60,317 bases of DNA from Betaproteobacteria bacterium (lineage in GTDB: Bacteria > Pseudomonadota > Gammaproteobacteria > Burkholderiales > SG8-39): assembly GCA_009693435.1 (NCBI GenBank), contig SHXF01000012.1:1-60317 (forward strand), given 5' to 3'. The notes below the pieces were generated by a model that had not been told where the DNA came from, did no database searches, and worked only from the letters and a program-made list of their open reading frames with translations. Positions 17,395-28,284 of this stretch are shown in pieces. The translations under genes and the position numbers were made by a program. Positions within the stretch are counted from its first letter, which is position 1. Every line of letters begins with the position of its first letter.

Positions 17395-18678
17395 TCAGCC
17401 TTTTGCCAGAAGCAGCCGCACGCCGATGAGCGAGATGTCGGGAATGTAGGTGATCAGCACCAGCGCGATCAGGTAGATGACGAGGAAGGGCATGATACCG
17501 CGGTAGATCACCCCGAGTTGCAGGCCGAGCACCGACTGCGCGACAAATATGTTCATGCCGAACGGCGGATGAAACAGGCCGATCGCCAGGTTCACCGTCA
17601 CCACGATGCCGAAATGCACCGTGTCAATCCCCACCGCCTTGACCATGGGAATCAGCAAGGGCGTGAGCAGCAGGATGGCCGAAAGCGGATCCAGAAAGCA
17701 GCCGACCACCAGCAGGCCGATATTGATGGCAAGCAGCAGCATCCAGGCACTGACGTTGAGCGAAGTAAGCCAGGACACCATCGCCGCGGGCACCTGATTC
17801 ACCGTCAGCAGCCACGCAAAAACGCTGGCGCAGGCGACGATGATGAGGATCTGCCCGGTGAACAACGCAGTCGTTGCGGCGGCATCGAGAATATCGCGCC
17901 AGCCCAGTTCGCGGTAGATGACAGCAGTGACAAATGCCGCGTAGACGCATGCGACCGCGGCGGCTTCGGTAGGCGAAAACACGCCGCCGTAGATCCCGCC
18001 GAGAATGATGAAGGGCGCGCCCAGCGCCCAGATGCCACGCCCGGCGGCACGCAGAAACAGCCGCCACTGAAACCCTTCCCCCGCGCCTATCCCGTTTCGC
18101 CGGGCGAACCAGACAACGTACAGCGCAATCATCGCGGCGATCATCAGGCCGGGCAGCACGCCCGCGGCGTACAGTCGAGGCACCGATTCTTCCGCTGCCG
18201 TACCGTAGACGATCATCGGAATACTGGGCGGAATGATGATGTCTATGGCGCCAACCGACGTGATCAGGCCGGCGCTGAATTTTTCCGGATAGCCGGCGCG
18301 CCGCATCGCGGGCAGCATCACCTTGCCGACGGTGGCCACCGTTGCAGCGCTTGCCCCGGAAATCGCGCCGAAGATCGCCGAGGTGCCGACCGTGGTGACG
18401 CCCAGGCTGCCGCGCACGGACCCGACACCGGCCTGCACGAAATCGACGATGCGCTGCGCCACGCTGCCCCGGCCCATCAGTTCGCCCGCATAGATGAAAA
18501 ACGGGATGGCCAGCAGCGCAAACGCGTCGACCGCGCCGTACAGATTCTGGTGCAGGGCGGCGAGCGGCACATTCATGAAGAACACCAGCGCCACGCTCAC
18601 GGAGGTGAGCAGGACCAGAAAGATGGGAAACCCGAGCAGCAGCAGCACGATAGGGACCACACCCAGCGCGAAGCTCAC
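17395..18678 (-). CDS. dctM: TRAP transporter large permease (DctM)
   Basis: A 427-residue very hydrophobic protein with about 12 predicted membrane helices. It carries DctM-family landmarks such as LLAIPFFIYAGELMGRG and GAISGASAATVATVG near residues 55-120. It would be the ion-coupled channel subunit of a periplasmic-binding-protein-dependent secondary carrier for organic acids. Its start overlaps the stop of dctQ by four bases. The usual third gene, the DctP/TAXI receptor, is missing from the neighbourhood. Confidence 0.95.
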   Translation of the reverse strand: MSFALGVVPIVLLLLGFPIFLVLLTSVSVALVFFMNVPLAALHQNLYGAVDAFALLAIPFFIYAGELMGRGSVAQRIVDFVQAGVGSVRGSLGVTTVGTSAIFGAISGASAATVATVGKVMLPAMRRAGYPEKFSAGLITSVGAIDIIIPPSIPMIVYGTAAEESVPRLYAAGVLPGLMIAAMIALYVVWFARRNGIGAGEGFQWRLFLRAAGRGIWALGAPFIILGGIYGGVFSPTEAAAVACVYAAFVTAVIYRELGWRDILDAAATTALFTGQILIIVACASVFAWLLTVNQVPAAMVSWLTSLNVSAWMLLLAINIGLLVVGCFLDPLSAILLLTPLLIPMVKAVGIDTVHFGIVVTVNLAIGLFHPPFGMNIFVAQSVLGLQLGVIYRGIMPFLVIYLIALVLITYIPDISLIGVRLLLAKG

Positions 18679-19280
18679 GGCGCGCCTCGGTTGCGGTCAT
18701 CGACGCCGCCAACGGTGCCTGTCGATGCAGCAGGCGGGGCTGCGGGGATCCTCGACGTTTTCTGCCTCACCATCTGGATGGCGCGCCACAGCGCGATCAG
18801 GGCTACGAGGCCGAAGCCGACCGCCACCGCGCTGTGCGGTATCCACATCGGGATGCCCGCGGTGTCGCTCTTGCGGTCCAGGGTCATCATCTGCCCCACG
18901 TAGCGGGACGACTGCAGCAGGACGAACCCTGACAGGACCAGCAAGGTCGACAATTCGACGATCCGCAGGACCGCGCGCGCCCTCTCCGGAAGATATTGCA
19001 GCAACACATCCATGCGCAGGTGCATCTGGCGCCAGGTGACCACTACCGCGCCCAGAAACGCCATCCAGACCATGATGTAAATCTGCGCTTCGTCGGCCCA
19101 GATGATGGAGATGCCCAGCACATAGCGTCCGATGACGTTGGCGAAGCTCAGGCAGACGGCGAATACGAACGCCAGCGCCAGCGTCCGCTCTATGGCCCGC
19201 GTTATCCAGTCAAATCCCCTGTCGATCAATCCGGTGCCCCGCACATGCATAGATGGAAACGCGACTTGCGGCGCACGCAA
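18675..19280 (-). CDS. dctQ: TRAP transporter small permease (DctQ)
   Basis: A 201-residue protein with four predicted membrane helices and the DctQ signature around WADEAQIYIMVWMAFLGAV followed by a basic loop (RQMHLRMDVL). It partners DctM and the two are translationally coupled. The start is uncertain: an internal ATG ten codons downstream (MHVRGTG, 19250) would also serve, and neither has a good ribosome-binding site. The C-terminal 30 residues are Pro/Ala-rich. No substrate-binding receptor gene follows, so the substrate is unknown. Confidence 0.88.
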   Translation of the reverse strand: MRAPQVAFPSMHVRGTGLIDRGFDWITRAIERTLALAFVFAVCLSFANVIGRYVLGISIIWADEAQIYIMVWMAFLGAVVVTWRQMHLRMDVLLQYLPERARAVLRIVELSTLLVLSGFVLLQSSRYVGQMMTLDRKSDTAGIPMWIPHSAVAVGFGLVALIALWRAIQMVRQKTSRIPAAPPAASTGTVGGVDDRNRGAP

Positions 19281-19420
19281 CAGCCGCAGAGCGGCGCATT
19301 ATGCGGCCTAAATCCTTCTTCAGTAGAATACGGGTTCGCTGCAGCACTACGGCATGACACCTGCCGCACCGCACCTGCCCCACTTCACACTGCTCCGCCA
19401 CACTACGGGGAATTACCCTC

Positions 19421-20200
19421 ATGGATCTCGGAATCAAGGGCCGCAAGGCCATCGTTTGCGCCTCCACGCGCGGGCTGGGGCTGGCCTGCGCCACCTCTCT
19501 CGCGCGCGAAGGCTGCCTGGTATTCATCAACGGCCGCGATGCAGGCCGCCTCGCAACCGCGGCCGCGGAGATCATGGCGGCCACCGGCGCCTCAGTAGGC
19601 ACGGTGGTTGCCGACATCAACACCGAGACGGGGCGCGCAACGCTGGCTGCTGCCTGTCCGGACGCCGACATACTCGTCAATAACAATGAAGGTCCGCCAC
19701 CCGGCAAATTCGAAGACTGGGACCATGCCGAATGGTTGCGGGCGATCGAAGCCAACATGCTGGCGCCGATATTCATGATCAAGGCGCTGCTGCCCGGCAT
19801 GCGCGCGCGTCGATTCGGCCGCATCGTCAACATCACCTCTGCCATGGTGAAGTCTCCCCGGGCCATGATGGGCCTGTCCACGTCCGCCCGGACCGGGCTG
19901 ACGGCACTCTGCAAGGCGCTGTCGCGAGAAGTCGCGGTGGACAATGTCACCATCAACAATCTCCTGCCGGAACGCGTCGACACCGGCCGGCAGCGATTCC
20001 TTGCCGAGCGGATGATGAAGGCCGACGGCATCAGCATGGAGGAAGCCCGAGCGCGCATCGCCAGCAGCATCGCCGCCAAACGCATGGGGAAGCCCGAAGA
20101 ACTCGCCGATGCCTGCGCCTACCTGTGCAGCGCGCAGGCCAGCTTCATCTCGGGCCAGAACCTCCAGATAGACGGCGGTTCCTATCCCGGGCTGATTTGA
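19421..20200 (+). CDS. SDR-family oxidoreductase without the YxxxK catalytic pair
   Basis: A 259-residue Rossmann-fold SDR. The nucleotide loop is ASTRGLGLA (14-22). The usual NNAG motif is NNNEG (87-91), catalytic S140 is present in NITS, and the C-terminal SGQNLQIDGG is standard. Where classical SDRs have YxxxK, this protein reads LSTSARTGL (152-160), so both catalytic Tyr and Lys are gone. A related subgroup annotated as 3-oxoacyl-ACP reductase shows the same loss. Binding of NAD(P) looks possible, ordinary ketoreduction doubtful. It is followed after 36 bases by a flavin reductase, probably in one operon, and is divergent from dctQ. Confidence 0.85.
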   Translation: MDLGIKGRKAIVCASTRGLGLACATSLAREGCLVFINGRDAGRLATAAAEIMAATGASVGTVVADINTETGRATLAAACPDADILVNNNEGPPPGKFEDWDHAEWLRAIEANMLAPIFMIKALLPGMRARRFGRIVNITSAMVKSPRAMMGLSTSARTGLTALCKALSREVAVDNVTINNLLPERVDTGRQRFLAERMMKADGISMEEARARIASSIAAKRMGKPEELADACAYLCSAQASFISGQNLQIDGGSYPGLI

Positions 20201-20236
20201 AGACGAAGATCCGCAACCCACCGGCTGCACCAGACA

Positions 20237-20755
20237 ATGTACGGCGATCCCGTCGATCCACGGCAACCGGCCGTCTTTGACAGCCGCGAATTTCGCAACG
20301 CACTGGGCTGCTTCGCCACCGGCGTGTGCGTCATGACCACCCGCCGTGCCGACGGCAAACGCGAGGGCCTGACGGTCAACTCGTTCAGCTCCGTCTCCCT
20401 CAATCCGCCCATGGTGTTGTGGAGTCTCGCGCGCAAGGCGACCAGCCTGCCGGCCTTCCGCGATGCGGAATTTTTTGCGATCAATGTGCTCGCAATCGAC
20501 CAGCAGGCCATTTCGGATCATTTCGCCAGGCCGGCGCCCGACAAGTTTGCCGACATTGGAAACCTGCTTACCGAAGGCGTAGGGGGATTGCCGCTGATCG
20601 AAGGCGCCAGCGCCCGCTTTCAGTGCCGTAACCAGTTCCAGAATTACGGCGGCGACCACGTCATACTCATCGGCACGGTGGAAAAATTCGAACACTGGCC
20701 GCGCGAGCCACTGTTGTTCCACCGCGGCAAGTACGCGCGCCTGGAAACCAGGTAA
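20237..20755 (+). CDS. Flavin reductase (HpaC/flavoredoxin-like family)
   Basis: A 172-residue split-barrel flavin reductase domain protein. GCFATGVCVMTT (24-35) and SFSSVSLNPPMVLW (49-62) are the FMN-contacting segments of HpaC-type reductases, which deliver free reduced flavin to a monooxygenase. It follows the SDR gene closely. The only flavin monooxygenase candidate in the window is the luciferase-like gene at 42350, far away, so its partner is unknown. Confidence 0.9.
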   Translation: MYGDPVDPRQPAVFDSREFRNALGCFATGVCVMTTRRADGKREGLTVNSFSSVSLNPPMVLWSLARKATSLPAFRDAEFFAINVLAIDQQAISDHFARPAPDKFADIGNLLTEGVGGLPLIEGASARFQCRNQFQNYGGDHVILIGTVEKFEHWPREPLLFHRGKYARLETR

Positions 20756-20827
20756 CGAAACACTGAACAAGCGTCCACTTCCGGAAAATCGCCGGGCATG
20801 TTTTCTCTGAAGCGGGGGATATACAAG

Positions 20828-20846
20828 AAGGGGGCGTCACCCCCTT
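20828..20846 (+). terminator. Possible terminator after the flavin reductase gene
   Basis: AAGGGGG (20828-20834) and CCCCCTT (20840-20846) form a perfect 7-bp stem with a 5-base loop, about 70 bases after the flavin reductase stop. The run that follows (GTTC) is poor in T, so termination would be weak. Confidence 0.5.
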
Positions 20847-20899
20847 GTTCAGCGATTCCGTGACACCACCCGCGCCGGGTAAGGCATTGCCGATTCACA

Positions 20900-22225
20900 G
20901 TGGCGGATGCCCATACCGTACTTACCCGCAATTACCGGATTCCACGATCGATGTCACAACCTGCAGGCGGCGACCCCGACGTTCAAGGACGTGGTGTTCA
21001 CACGCCGGAAATTCACGATCCATTCGCCGCGTTCCGCGTTCGCGACTACCGGTTTTACATGGGCTACGGCTTTCTCAGCGCGCTCATACAGCAGGTCCAG
21101 GCGGTGGCATTGGGCTGGGATATCTACGAGCGAACCGGGTCGGCGTGGGCGTTGGGCTGGATAGGACTGGTGCAGTTCGCGCCCGTGGTTCTGCTGTTCC
21201 TGCCGGCTGGGCAAATTGCCGATCGCTACGACAGACGCTACATCGTCGTAGTGAGCCTGGTCTTGTGGAGCGCCTCGTCCCTCGGGCTCGCGCTGGTGTC
21301 GAACGCAGGCGCTCATGTCGGCTGGATCTACGTATGCGCTGCAGCGACCGCCGCGGCGCTGATGCTGAACCGGCCCGCGCGCGATGCCTTGCTTACCCAG
21401 ATCGTGCTGAATCGCCTGCTGCCCAACGCGGTTGCGTGGAACACCACCGTGTTTCAGGTGGCCACAATCTCCGGACCGGCACTCGCCGGCATTCTGATCG
21501 CCGTCACCGGAAGCGCGACCGTCGTGTACGCCATCAACTTTGGCTGCGCGCTGGCGGCGCTGTCGCTGGCCGCCTGCATCGGGCAGTACCCGCCGGTACA
21601 CGCCCAGCCTGCGCGTTCCCTGCGCGAACTGTTCGCGGGGCTGTCCCACGTGTGGCGCCAACGGACCATACTCGGCGTGCTTACCCTGGACCTGATGGCG
21701 GTACTCTTCGGCGGTGCCACCGCGCTGTTGCCGATTTATGCAAAGGACATTCTTCAGGTCGGGCCGGCCGGACTCGGGTGGCTGGCATCCGCCCCCGCCA
21801 TCGGCGCCGTGGCCATGGCCGCCGCCCAGGGCTATCGGCCGCCGCTCGAGCGCAGTGGCCGGGCGTTTTTCCTGGGCGTTGTCTTCTTCGGCGTGGCCAC
21901 GGTGGTGTTCGGCCTGTCGACCTGGTTCTGGGTATCGATGGCGGCCCTGATCGTGCTCGGGGCGGCCGACAACATCAGCGTCGTGATTCGCCACACCGTG
22001 GTACAGCTCTACACCCCGGACGCATTGCGCGGCAGGGTGTCGGCCGTCAACCGCGTCTTCATCAGTTCCTCCAACGAACTGGGCGCATTCGAATCGGGCG
22101 CGGTTGCCGCCCTCACCAGTCCAGTATTTGCCGTGGTTTCGGGCGGTATTGCGACCATCCTGTTTGTCGCCATCGGCCTGCGCTGGTTTCCCGAACTGCG
22201 GCATCTGGGCCGATTGGGGAAATAG
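20900..22225 (+). CDS. MFS transporter (EntS-like)
   Basis: A 441-residue major facilitator protein with about 12 membrane helices. The first cytoplasmic loop carries GQIADRYDRR, the family's G-x-x-x-D-R motif, and the overall pattern is like EntS/MFS_3 exporters. I keep the upstream ATG, which has GGCGG just before it. An ATG at 20951 would remove 17 hydrophilic residues and is equally acceptable. The gene stands alone between the flavin reductase and the aldehyde dehydrogenase. Substrate and direction of transport are unknown. Confidence 0.88.
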   Translation: MADAHTVLTRNYRIPRSMSQPAGGDPDVQGRGVHTPEIHDPFAAFRVRDYRFYMGYGFLSALIQQVQAVALGWDIYERTGSAWALGWIGLVQFAPVVLLFLPAGQIADRYDRRYIVVVSLVLWSASSLGLALVSNAGAHVGWIYVCAAATAAALMLNRPARDALLTQIVLNRLLPNAVAWNTTVFQVATISGPALAGILIAVTGSATVVYAINFGCALAALSLAACIGQYPPVHAQPARSLRELFAGLSHVWRQRTILGVLTLDLMAVLFGGATALLPIYAKDILQVGPAGLGWLASAPAIGAVAMAAAQGYRPPLERSGRAFFLGVVFFGVATVVFGLSTWFWVSMAALIVLGAADNISVVIRHTVVQLYTPDALRGRVSAVNRVFISSSNELGAFESGAVAALTSPVFAVVSGGIATILFVAIGLRWFPELRHLGRLGK

Positions 22226-22402
22226 CGCTCCGCCGTTCCGTCAGGCTGCGGCTCGGATCACGCCGGATGCAGTACGCCACAGGTAAGGATAAACTGACGC
22301 CATCCGCAGGCAATTGCGAACCATCACAGGCGAACCATCGCAGTTGCGAACTGCTCGAAGTCGCGAGCAGTCAATCGCGATCCCGTCAATCAAGAGGACG
22401 AC

Positions 22403-24431
<2,029 letters not shown>

Positions 24432-24507
24432 CCCCAGCAGCAGCACCGGGCGCAACCGTCAATAGACAGACTTGACCGACCCGGGGACTGATGGCCGTTG
24501 CGCCGCC

Positions 24508-25467
24508 TCAGGCAGCCAGGCGCCCGCGCCCATCGGCCGCGAGCAGTCCCGCAGCGATCAATCCCTGCCGGATGCGTTCAATTTCAGCCGCGGACAGTTT
24601 CACCAGCGGCGGACGCACCGCGGCACAGCGCAGCTTGCCGAGCAGCAGCAGCGCCTCCTTCATGCGGTTGTGCATGTCGGTCTTCGGCTCCGCATAGAAC
24701 ACCGCCGAGGTGGCGTGCACGCGGTCATTTAGCGCTCGTGCCGCCGGCATGTCGTTGGCGCACACCGCACGGAACAGCCTTACCTGGAGATCGGCGATGA
24801 CGCTGCCGCTGCCGGACAGGAGACCATTGCAGCCGAGCACGAGCGAGCTGTACAGCCAGGCGCTGTGGGTGGAGAGCACATTCACCGGCCTGGAAAGCGA
24901 TTGCAGCGTGCGCACCTGCGTTTCGTGCTGCTCCGGGACGCCGCAACTGTCCTTGATCGCGCGCACCTTCGGACATGCCTCGAAAATCTTCAACAGCGTG
25001 GCGAGCGGATAACCCAGGCCGCCCGCAAGCGGATACTGGAACAGGATGACAGGCAGATCGCTTGCGTCGGCGATGCGGCGAAAATGCTCCAGCGCCATCG
25101 CAGGCGTCTGGCCGTAGCGGAAAACCTGCGGTGGAAATACCAGCAGGCAGGATGCCCCCGCCCTGGCCGCCATGCGCGCGATGCGCTGCGCCTCCAGGCT
25201 GCCGTCGGCGTACACGCCGTTGACAATGGGGACGCGGTCACCCACCGCATCCAGCGCGATCTCAAGCACGCGCTGCTGTTCCTCGAATGTGCAGGATGCG
25301 ACCTCGGTCGAGTGCGCGTTGAGCGTGAGCGCCGTTACGCCATCCACGGCGGCCACATCCAGCAGGTGGCTCCTGAATGCCGCAGCGTCGATCGACAGGT
25401 CTTCCTGGAACGGCAGCAGCACCGCGGGGATGACGCCCTCGGGTTTGAAGTCGGGGAACCTTGCCAT
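24508..25467 (-). CDS. DapA-family (dihydrodipicolinate synthase-like) lyase
   Basis: A 319-residue TIM-barrel class I aldolase or lyase. The Schiff-base lysine is K172 in RAIKDSCG, and Y145 in FQYPL is the family's proton relay. Residues that define real DapA (the GTTGE motif) are replaced by NAHSTE (50-55). The substrate is therefore not aspartate semialdehyde but probably another 2-oxo acid. It is convergent with the 3-hydroxyanthranilate dioxygenase gene and lies directly downstream of an MFS transporter on the same strand, which suggests uptake and cleavage of one compound. Confidence 0.9.
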   Translation of the reverse strand: MARFPDFKPEGVIPAVLLPFQEDLSIDAAAFRSHLLDVAAVDGVTALTLNAHSTEVASCTFEEQQRVLEIALDAVGDRVPIVNGVYADGSLEAQRIARMAARAGASCLLVFPPQVFRYGQTPAMALEHFRRIADASDLPVILFQYPLAGGLGYPLATLLKIFEACPKVRAIKDSCGVPEQHETQVRTLQSLSRPVNVLSTHSAWLYSSLVLGCNGLLSGSGSVIADLQVRLFRAVCANDMPAARALNDRVHATSAVFYAEPKTDMHNRMKEALLLLGKLRCAAVRPPLVKLSAAEIERIRQGLIAAGLLAADGRGRLAA

Positions 25468-25501
25468 GGGTACTCCTTGTTCCAGAGGGTCGTGCCCGCG
25501 C

Positions 25502-26716
25502 TCAGGCCGCGACGGGTCCGCGGCGGCGGATTTCGCTCAAGGTCGCGAGCGACAGCACCAGCGCGATGGCTGCGCCGAAAAACAGGTAATTCGGGTGGCC
25601 GATGTCTATCAGCCAGCCAAACAAGGTCGGCGACACCGCCGCGCCGAGTTCCATGCCGGAATAGACAAAGCCATACACCTTGCCGCGCGCGTGGGCGGGC
25701 GTGACTTCCCGCACGATGATGTCCCGCGCCGGTCCGACCGATCCAGAGCAGAATCCGGCGAGGGTCATCACCACGATCAGCAGTCCGGTGGCGAGCGACC
25801 CGGTACCGAGCAAAATCATCAAGACCGCGGTGCTGGAAATACCCACTGCCGTGATCAATCCCTGGCGCGACGACCGGGTCGAAACGAAGCCGCCGGTCAG
25901 TATGCCCGCCGCGCCCCCCAGCAGAAAGCCGGTCAGTGCGGTGCTGGCGGCCAGCAGCGGCACGCCGTAGACGGCCATCAGCGCGGTGGTGGCGAATGTC
26001 TGCAACGCCACCATGCCGGCCGCTGAAAAACAGAAGAAGGTGAAACACATCAGCACCGGCATCGCCGTCAGCACCTTGAAGTCGGCGCGCAGGCTGGTTT
26101 TCTGTTCGCGCGCGCGCGCCGCCGCCGCATCCGATTCGACCGCCAGGATCCGCTGGCTGGCGATCACCAGCGCGGCGACTACGCCTATCACGCCGGCACT
26201 GAACACCGCGGTCCGCCATCCCCAGACCGAACTGATGGCGATTGCAAACGGCGGCGCCATGGCCCAGCCGAGATTGCCGCCGATGCCGTGCACACTGAAT
26301 GCGTGGCCCAGACGCGCCGGCGAAACCCGGGCGTTGAGGATGGAATAGTCGGCGGGATGAAATACCGCGTTGCCAATGCCGAATATCATCGCCCCCAGCA
26401 CGAATACCCAGTAGGTGGGCGCGGACGCCACGACGATGAGGCCGAGTCCGACGAAACCCAGTCCGGAGGCCAGCACCGCCTTGCCGCCAAAGCGGTCGAC
26501 AGCGAAGCCGGCAGGCGTCTGCAGCACACCGGAGACCACATAGAACAGGGTGATTGCCAGGCCGAGGCCGGCATAGCCGGTGTGAAACTCCTCTTTGAGC
26601 AATGGAAACAGCGTCGGGATCACCAGCTGGAAGAAATGGCTGAACAGGTGCGCGCCACCGACGAGACTTATGATCTTCACGTCGAAACGGACGGACCCTG
26701 CCAGGACTGAACTCAT
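25502..26716 (-). CDS. MFS transporter
   Basis: A 404-residue major facilitator protein with about 12 membrane helices and a central cytoplasmic loop after helix 6. VDRFGGKAVLASG in the first half is the cytoplasmic loop motif. The start MSSVLAGSV has GGAG upstream; an ATG 14 codons earlier is not supported. It precedes the DapA-like lyase gene by 34 bases on the same strand, so the two probably share a transcript. The substrate is unknown. Confidence 0.88.
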   Translation of the reverse strand: MSSVLAGSVRFDVKIISLVGGAHLFSHFFQLVIPTLFPLLKEEFHTGYAGLGLAITLFYVVSGVLQTPAGFAVDRFGGKAVLASGLGFVGLGLIVVASAPTYWVFVLGAMIFGIGNAVFHPADYSILNARVSPARLGHAFSVHGIGGNLGWAMAPPFAIAISSVWGWRTAVFSAGVIGVVAALVIASQRILAVESDAAAARAREQKTSLRADFKVLTAMPVLMCFTFFCFSAAGMVALQTFATTALMAVYGVPLLAASTALTGFLLGGAAGILTGGFVSTRSSRQGLITAVGISSTAVLMILLGTGSLATGLLIVVMTLAGFCSGSVGPARDIIVREVTPAHARGKVYGFVYSGMELGAAVSPTLFGWLIDIGHPNYLFFGAAIALVLSLATLSEIRRRGPVAA

Positions 26717-27146
26717 GCGCGCTCCAGATTGCCGATGACCCGGGATTTTAACCGCCAATCGTCCCTGGCTGCACGCATGAAAAGAGCCTACCCGCCGAGC
26801 GCGGCGCTGTCATTGCCGCACAGCGCGGCCGTAGGGCGCAGCTTCAGCGCGCCGAATAGCGGTGATTTTCCCGCGACCATGGCGCGATGAATCCGCGCCC
26901 TACGATGGTGGTGCTCGGGTGCGATCCGGCACCGAGTCGCCTCGATAGCGCTACCAAAGGGGCAGGTCCGCGGGTCCGAAGCGCCGAACGAGTCAATCCT
27001 GATGTCCGAGTATTCGGTGTTTGACCCTTGCGCCAGCGTGTTCGTGAGCCAGCGTGTTCGTGATTGCCCTGCCCGCTGATCTGGACTAGCATTTCCCCAA
27101 CCCCACCCAACAACCACCGAGGCCGGCCCCGGCGCCGCGACAAACC
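26717..27146. other. 430-base gap holding a dispersed element and a small direct repeat
   Basis: No gene is seen between the divergent MFS gene and the amidohydrolase gene. The gap holds the 73-bp element at 26831-26903 and a 16-bp perfect direct repeat, GCCAGCGTGTTCGTGA, at 27032-27047 and 27048-27063. The promoters of both flanking genes must be here, but none is clear. Confidence 0.6.
26831..26903 (-). mobile_element. 73-bp MITE/REP-like element, copy A
   Basis: The segment begins GTAGGGCGC and ends GCGCCCTAC, a perfect 9-bp terminal inverted repeat. Its reverse complement matches the 73-bp segment at 47012-47084 along its whole length, with a few changes in the middle. Both copies lie between genes. 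It codes for nothing, so it looks like a non-autonomous miniature element or REP-type repeat moved by an enzyme encoded elsewhere. Confidence 0.75.
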
Positions 27147-28166
27147 ATGTCCATCGACCTGCATGCCCACCTGATTCCCGATGCGCTCGCCACTGCGCTG
27201 CGCTTGCGCGCCACGCCGCCCATGATCCGCCGCGGCGACGACGGCAGGGAAATCGTCCAGTGCAATTTCGGACCGCTGGGCCTGGACGATGGCTTCGCAG
27301 ACATGGACATCCGGCTGGCCGAAATGGATCGCCATGGCGTCAACCATGCCGTGCTGTCCCTCACCACGGTGTTCGGCATCGAATGCCTGCCGCTGGCCGA
27401 TTCGCTGCCCCTGTGCCGCGCCTTCAACGACGCGATCGGCGCCCTCTGCGGCAGGTATCCCGAACGCTTCTCGGGACTGGCCGCCCTGCCTGTCGCCGAC
27501 ATAGACGCGACCGTCGCCGAATTCGAGCGCGCGATGGCGCTGCCGGGCATGGTGGGCGCCCTGCTGCCGGGCGATGGATTCCTGTCGGTGCGGCGTGCCG
27601 AGAAATTCAGGCCGGTGCTGGCGGCAGCCGACAAGCGGCACGCGCTGCTGCTCGTCCACTACGGCCGCATTGCCAATGATCCGGAAGCCCCCAAGGTCGA
27701 CACCTCGGACAACGGCCACGCGCGCATCAGCACTCTCGACATGCAGTCGCGGCTGTCCTCCAACATGATCACCTTCTGCCTCACCGATTTCCTCGCGTCC
27801 TATCCCGACATCACGGTGCTGAGCCACAACCTCGGCGGCAACATCGCGTTCGAGGTCGAGCGTCTCGATCATAGAAGTATGATCGACCGTCCCGGCGACG
27901 AACTGCCTTCCGCTCGCATCCGCGCCGGGCGGGTGCTGGTCGACTGCAATTCACTCGGTGCGCGCGCCATCGAGCGCGCCGTGGAGGTCTACGGCGCCGA
28001 GCGTATCGTGTACGGCACCGACGGCACCGATTTCGGCATGAAATGGTCGAACGACGCGATTGCCGCGGCACGCATCGGCGATGCCGACAGGAACGCCATC
28101 CTTGCCGGCAACGCGGCAAGGGCGCTGGCGCGGGTGAATGCCGGTCCGGCGAGACTGGCCGCATAG
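27147..28166 (+). CDS. nbaD: ACMSD-like amidohydrolase decarboxylase
   Basis: A 339-residue metal-dependent TIM barrel of the aminocarboxymuconate-semialdehyde decarboxylase family. The zinc ligands H6 and H8 (DLHAHL), H171 (LLVHYG) and D292 (YGTDGTDFG), and catalytic H227 (LSHNLGG), sit within a few residues of the positions in the Pseudomonas enzyme (9, 11, 177, 294, 228). It would decarboxylate 2-amino-3-carboxymuconate semialdehyde from the 3-hydroxyanthranilate dioxygenase, 2.7 kb upstream on the same strand. Related gamma-resorcylate-type decarboxylases share the motif, so the substrate is inferred from context. Confidence 0.82.
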   Translation: MSIDLHAHLIPDALATALRLRATPPMIRRGDDGREIVQCNFGPLGLDDGFADMDIRLAEMDRHGVNHAVLSLTTVFGIECLPLADSLPLCRAFNDAIGALCGRYPERFSGLAALPVADIDATVAEFERAMALPGMVGALLPGDGFLSVRRAEKFRPVLAAADKRHALLLVHYGRIANDPEAPKVDTSDNGHARISTLDMQSRLSSNMITFCLTDFLASYPDITVLSHNLGGNIAFEVERLDHRSMIDRPGDELPSARIRAGRVLVDCNSLGARAIERAVEVYGAERIVYGTDGTDFGMKWSNDAIAAARIGDADRNAILAGNAARALARVNAGPARLAA

Positions 28167-28186
28167 CGCGCGTCACGGCCCAGCAC

Positions 28187-28237
28187 GGTTACGCGGATCG
28201 TAAAGATGCTGCGTCGGCTCGCCGGCGCCGCGTAACC
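28187..28237. other. Inverted repeat upstream of the Bug receptor gene
   Basis: GGTTACGCGG (28187-28196) and CCGCGTAACC (28228-28237) are perfect 10-bp arms around a 31-base loop, 20 bases after the amidohydrolase stop and 48 before the Bug gene start. It could be an mRNA hairpin or a binding site. No T-run follows. Confidence 0.4.
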
Positions 28238-28284
28238 ACGTTGCGCCACTCCCGGTCTGACACTCCCCTTCAAACGGAATCTCC

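Noticed and set aside
16678..18903. A long plus-strand reading frame opposite the K+ channel and dctM
   Set aside because: Antisense of well-supported genes; composition is His/Arg/Asp-rich, a typical shadow in GC-rich DNA.
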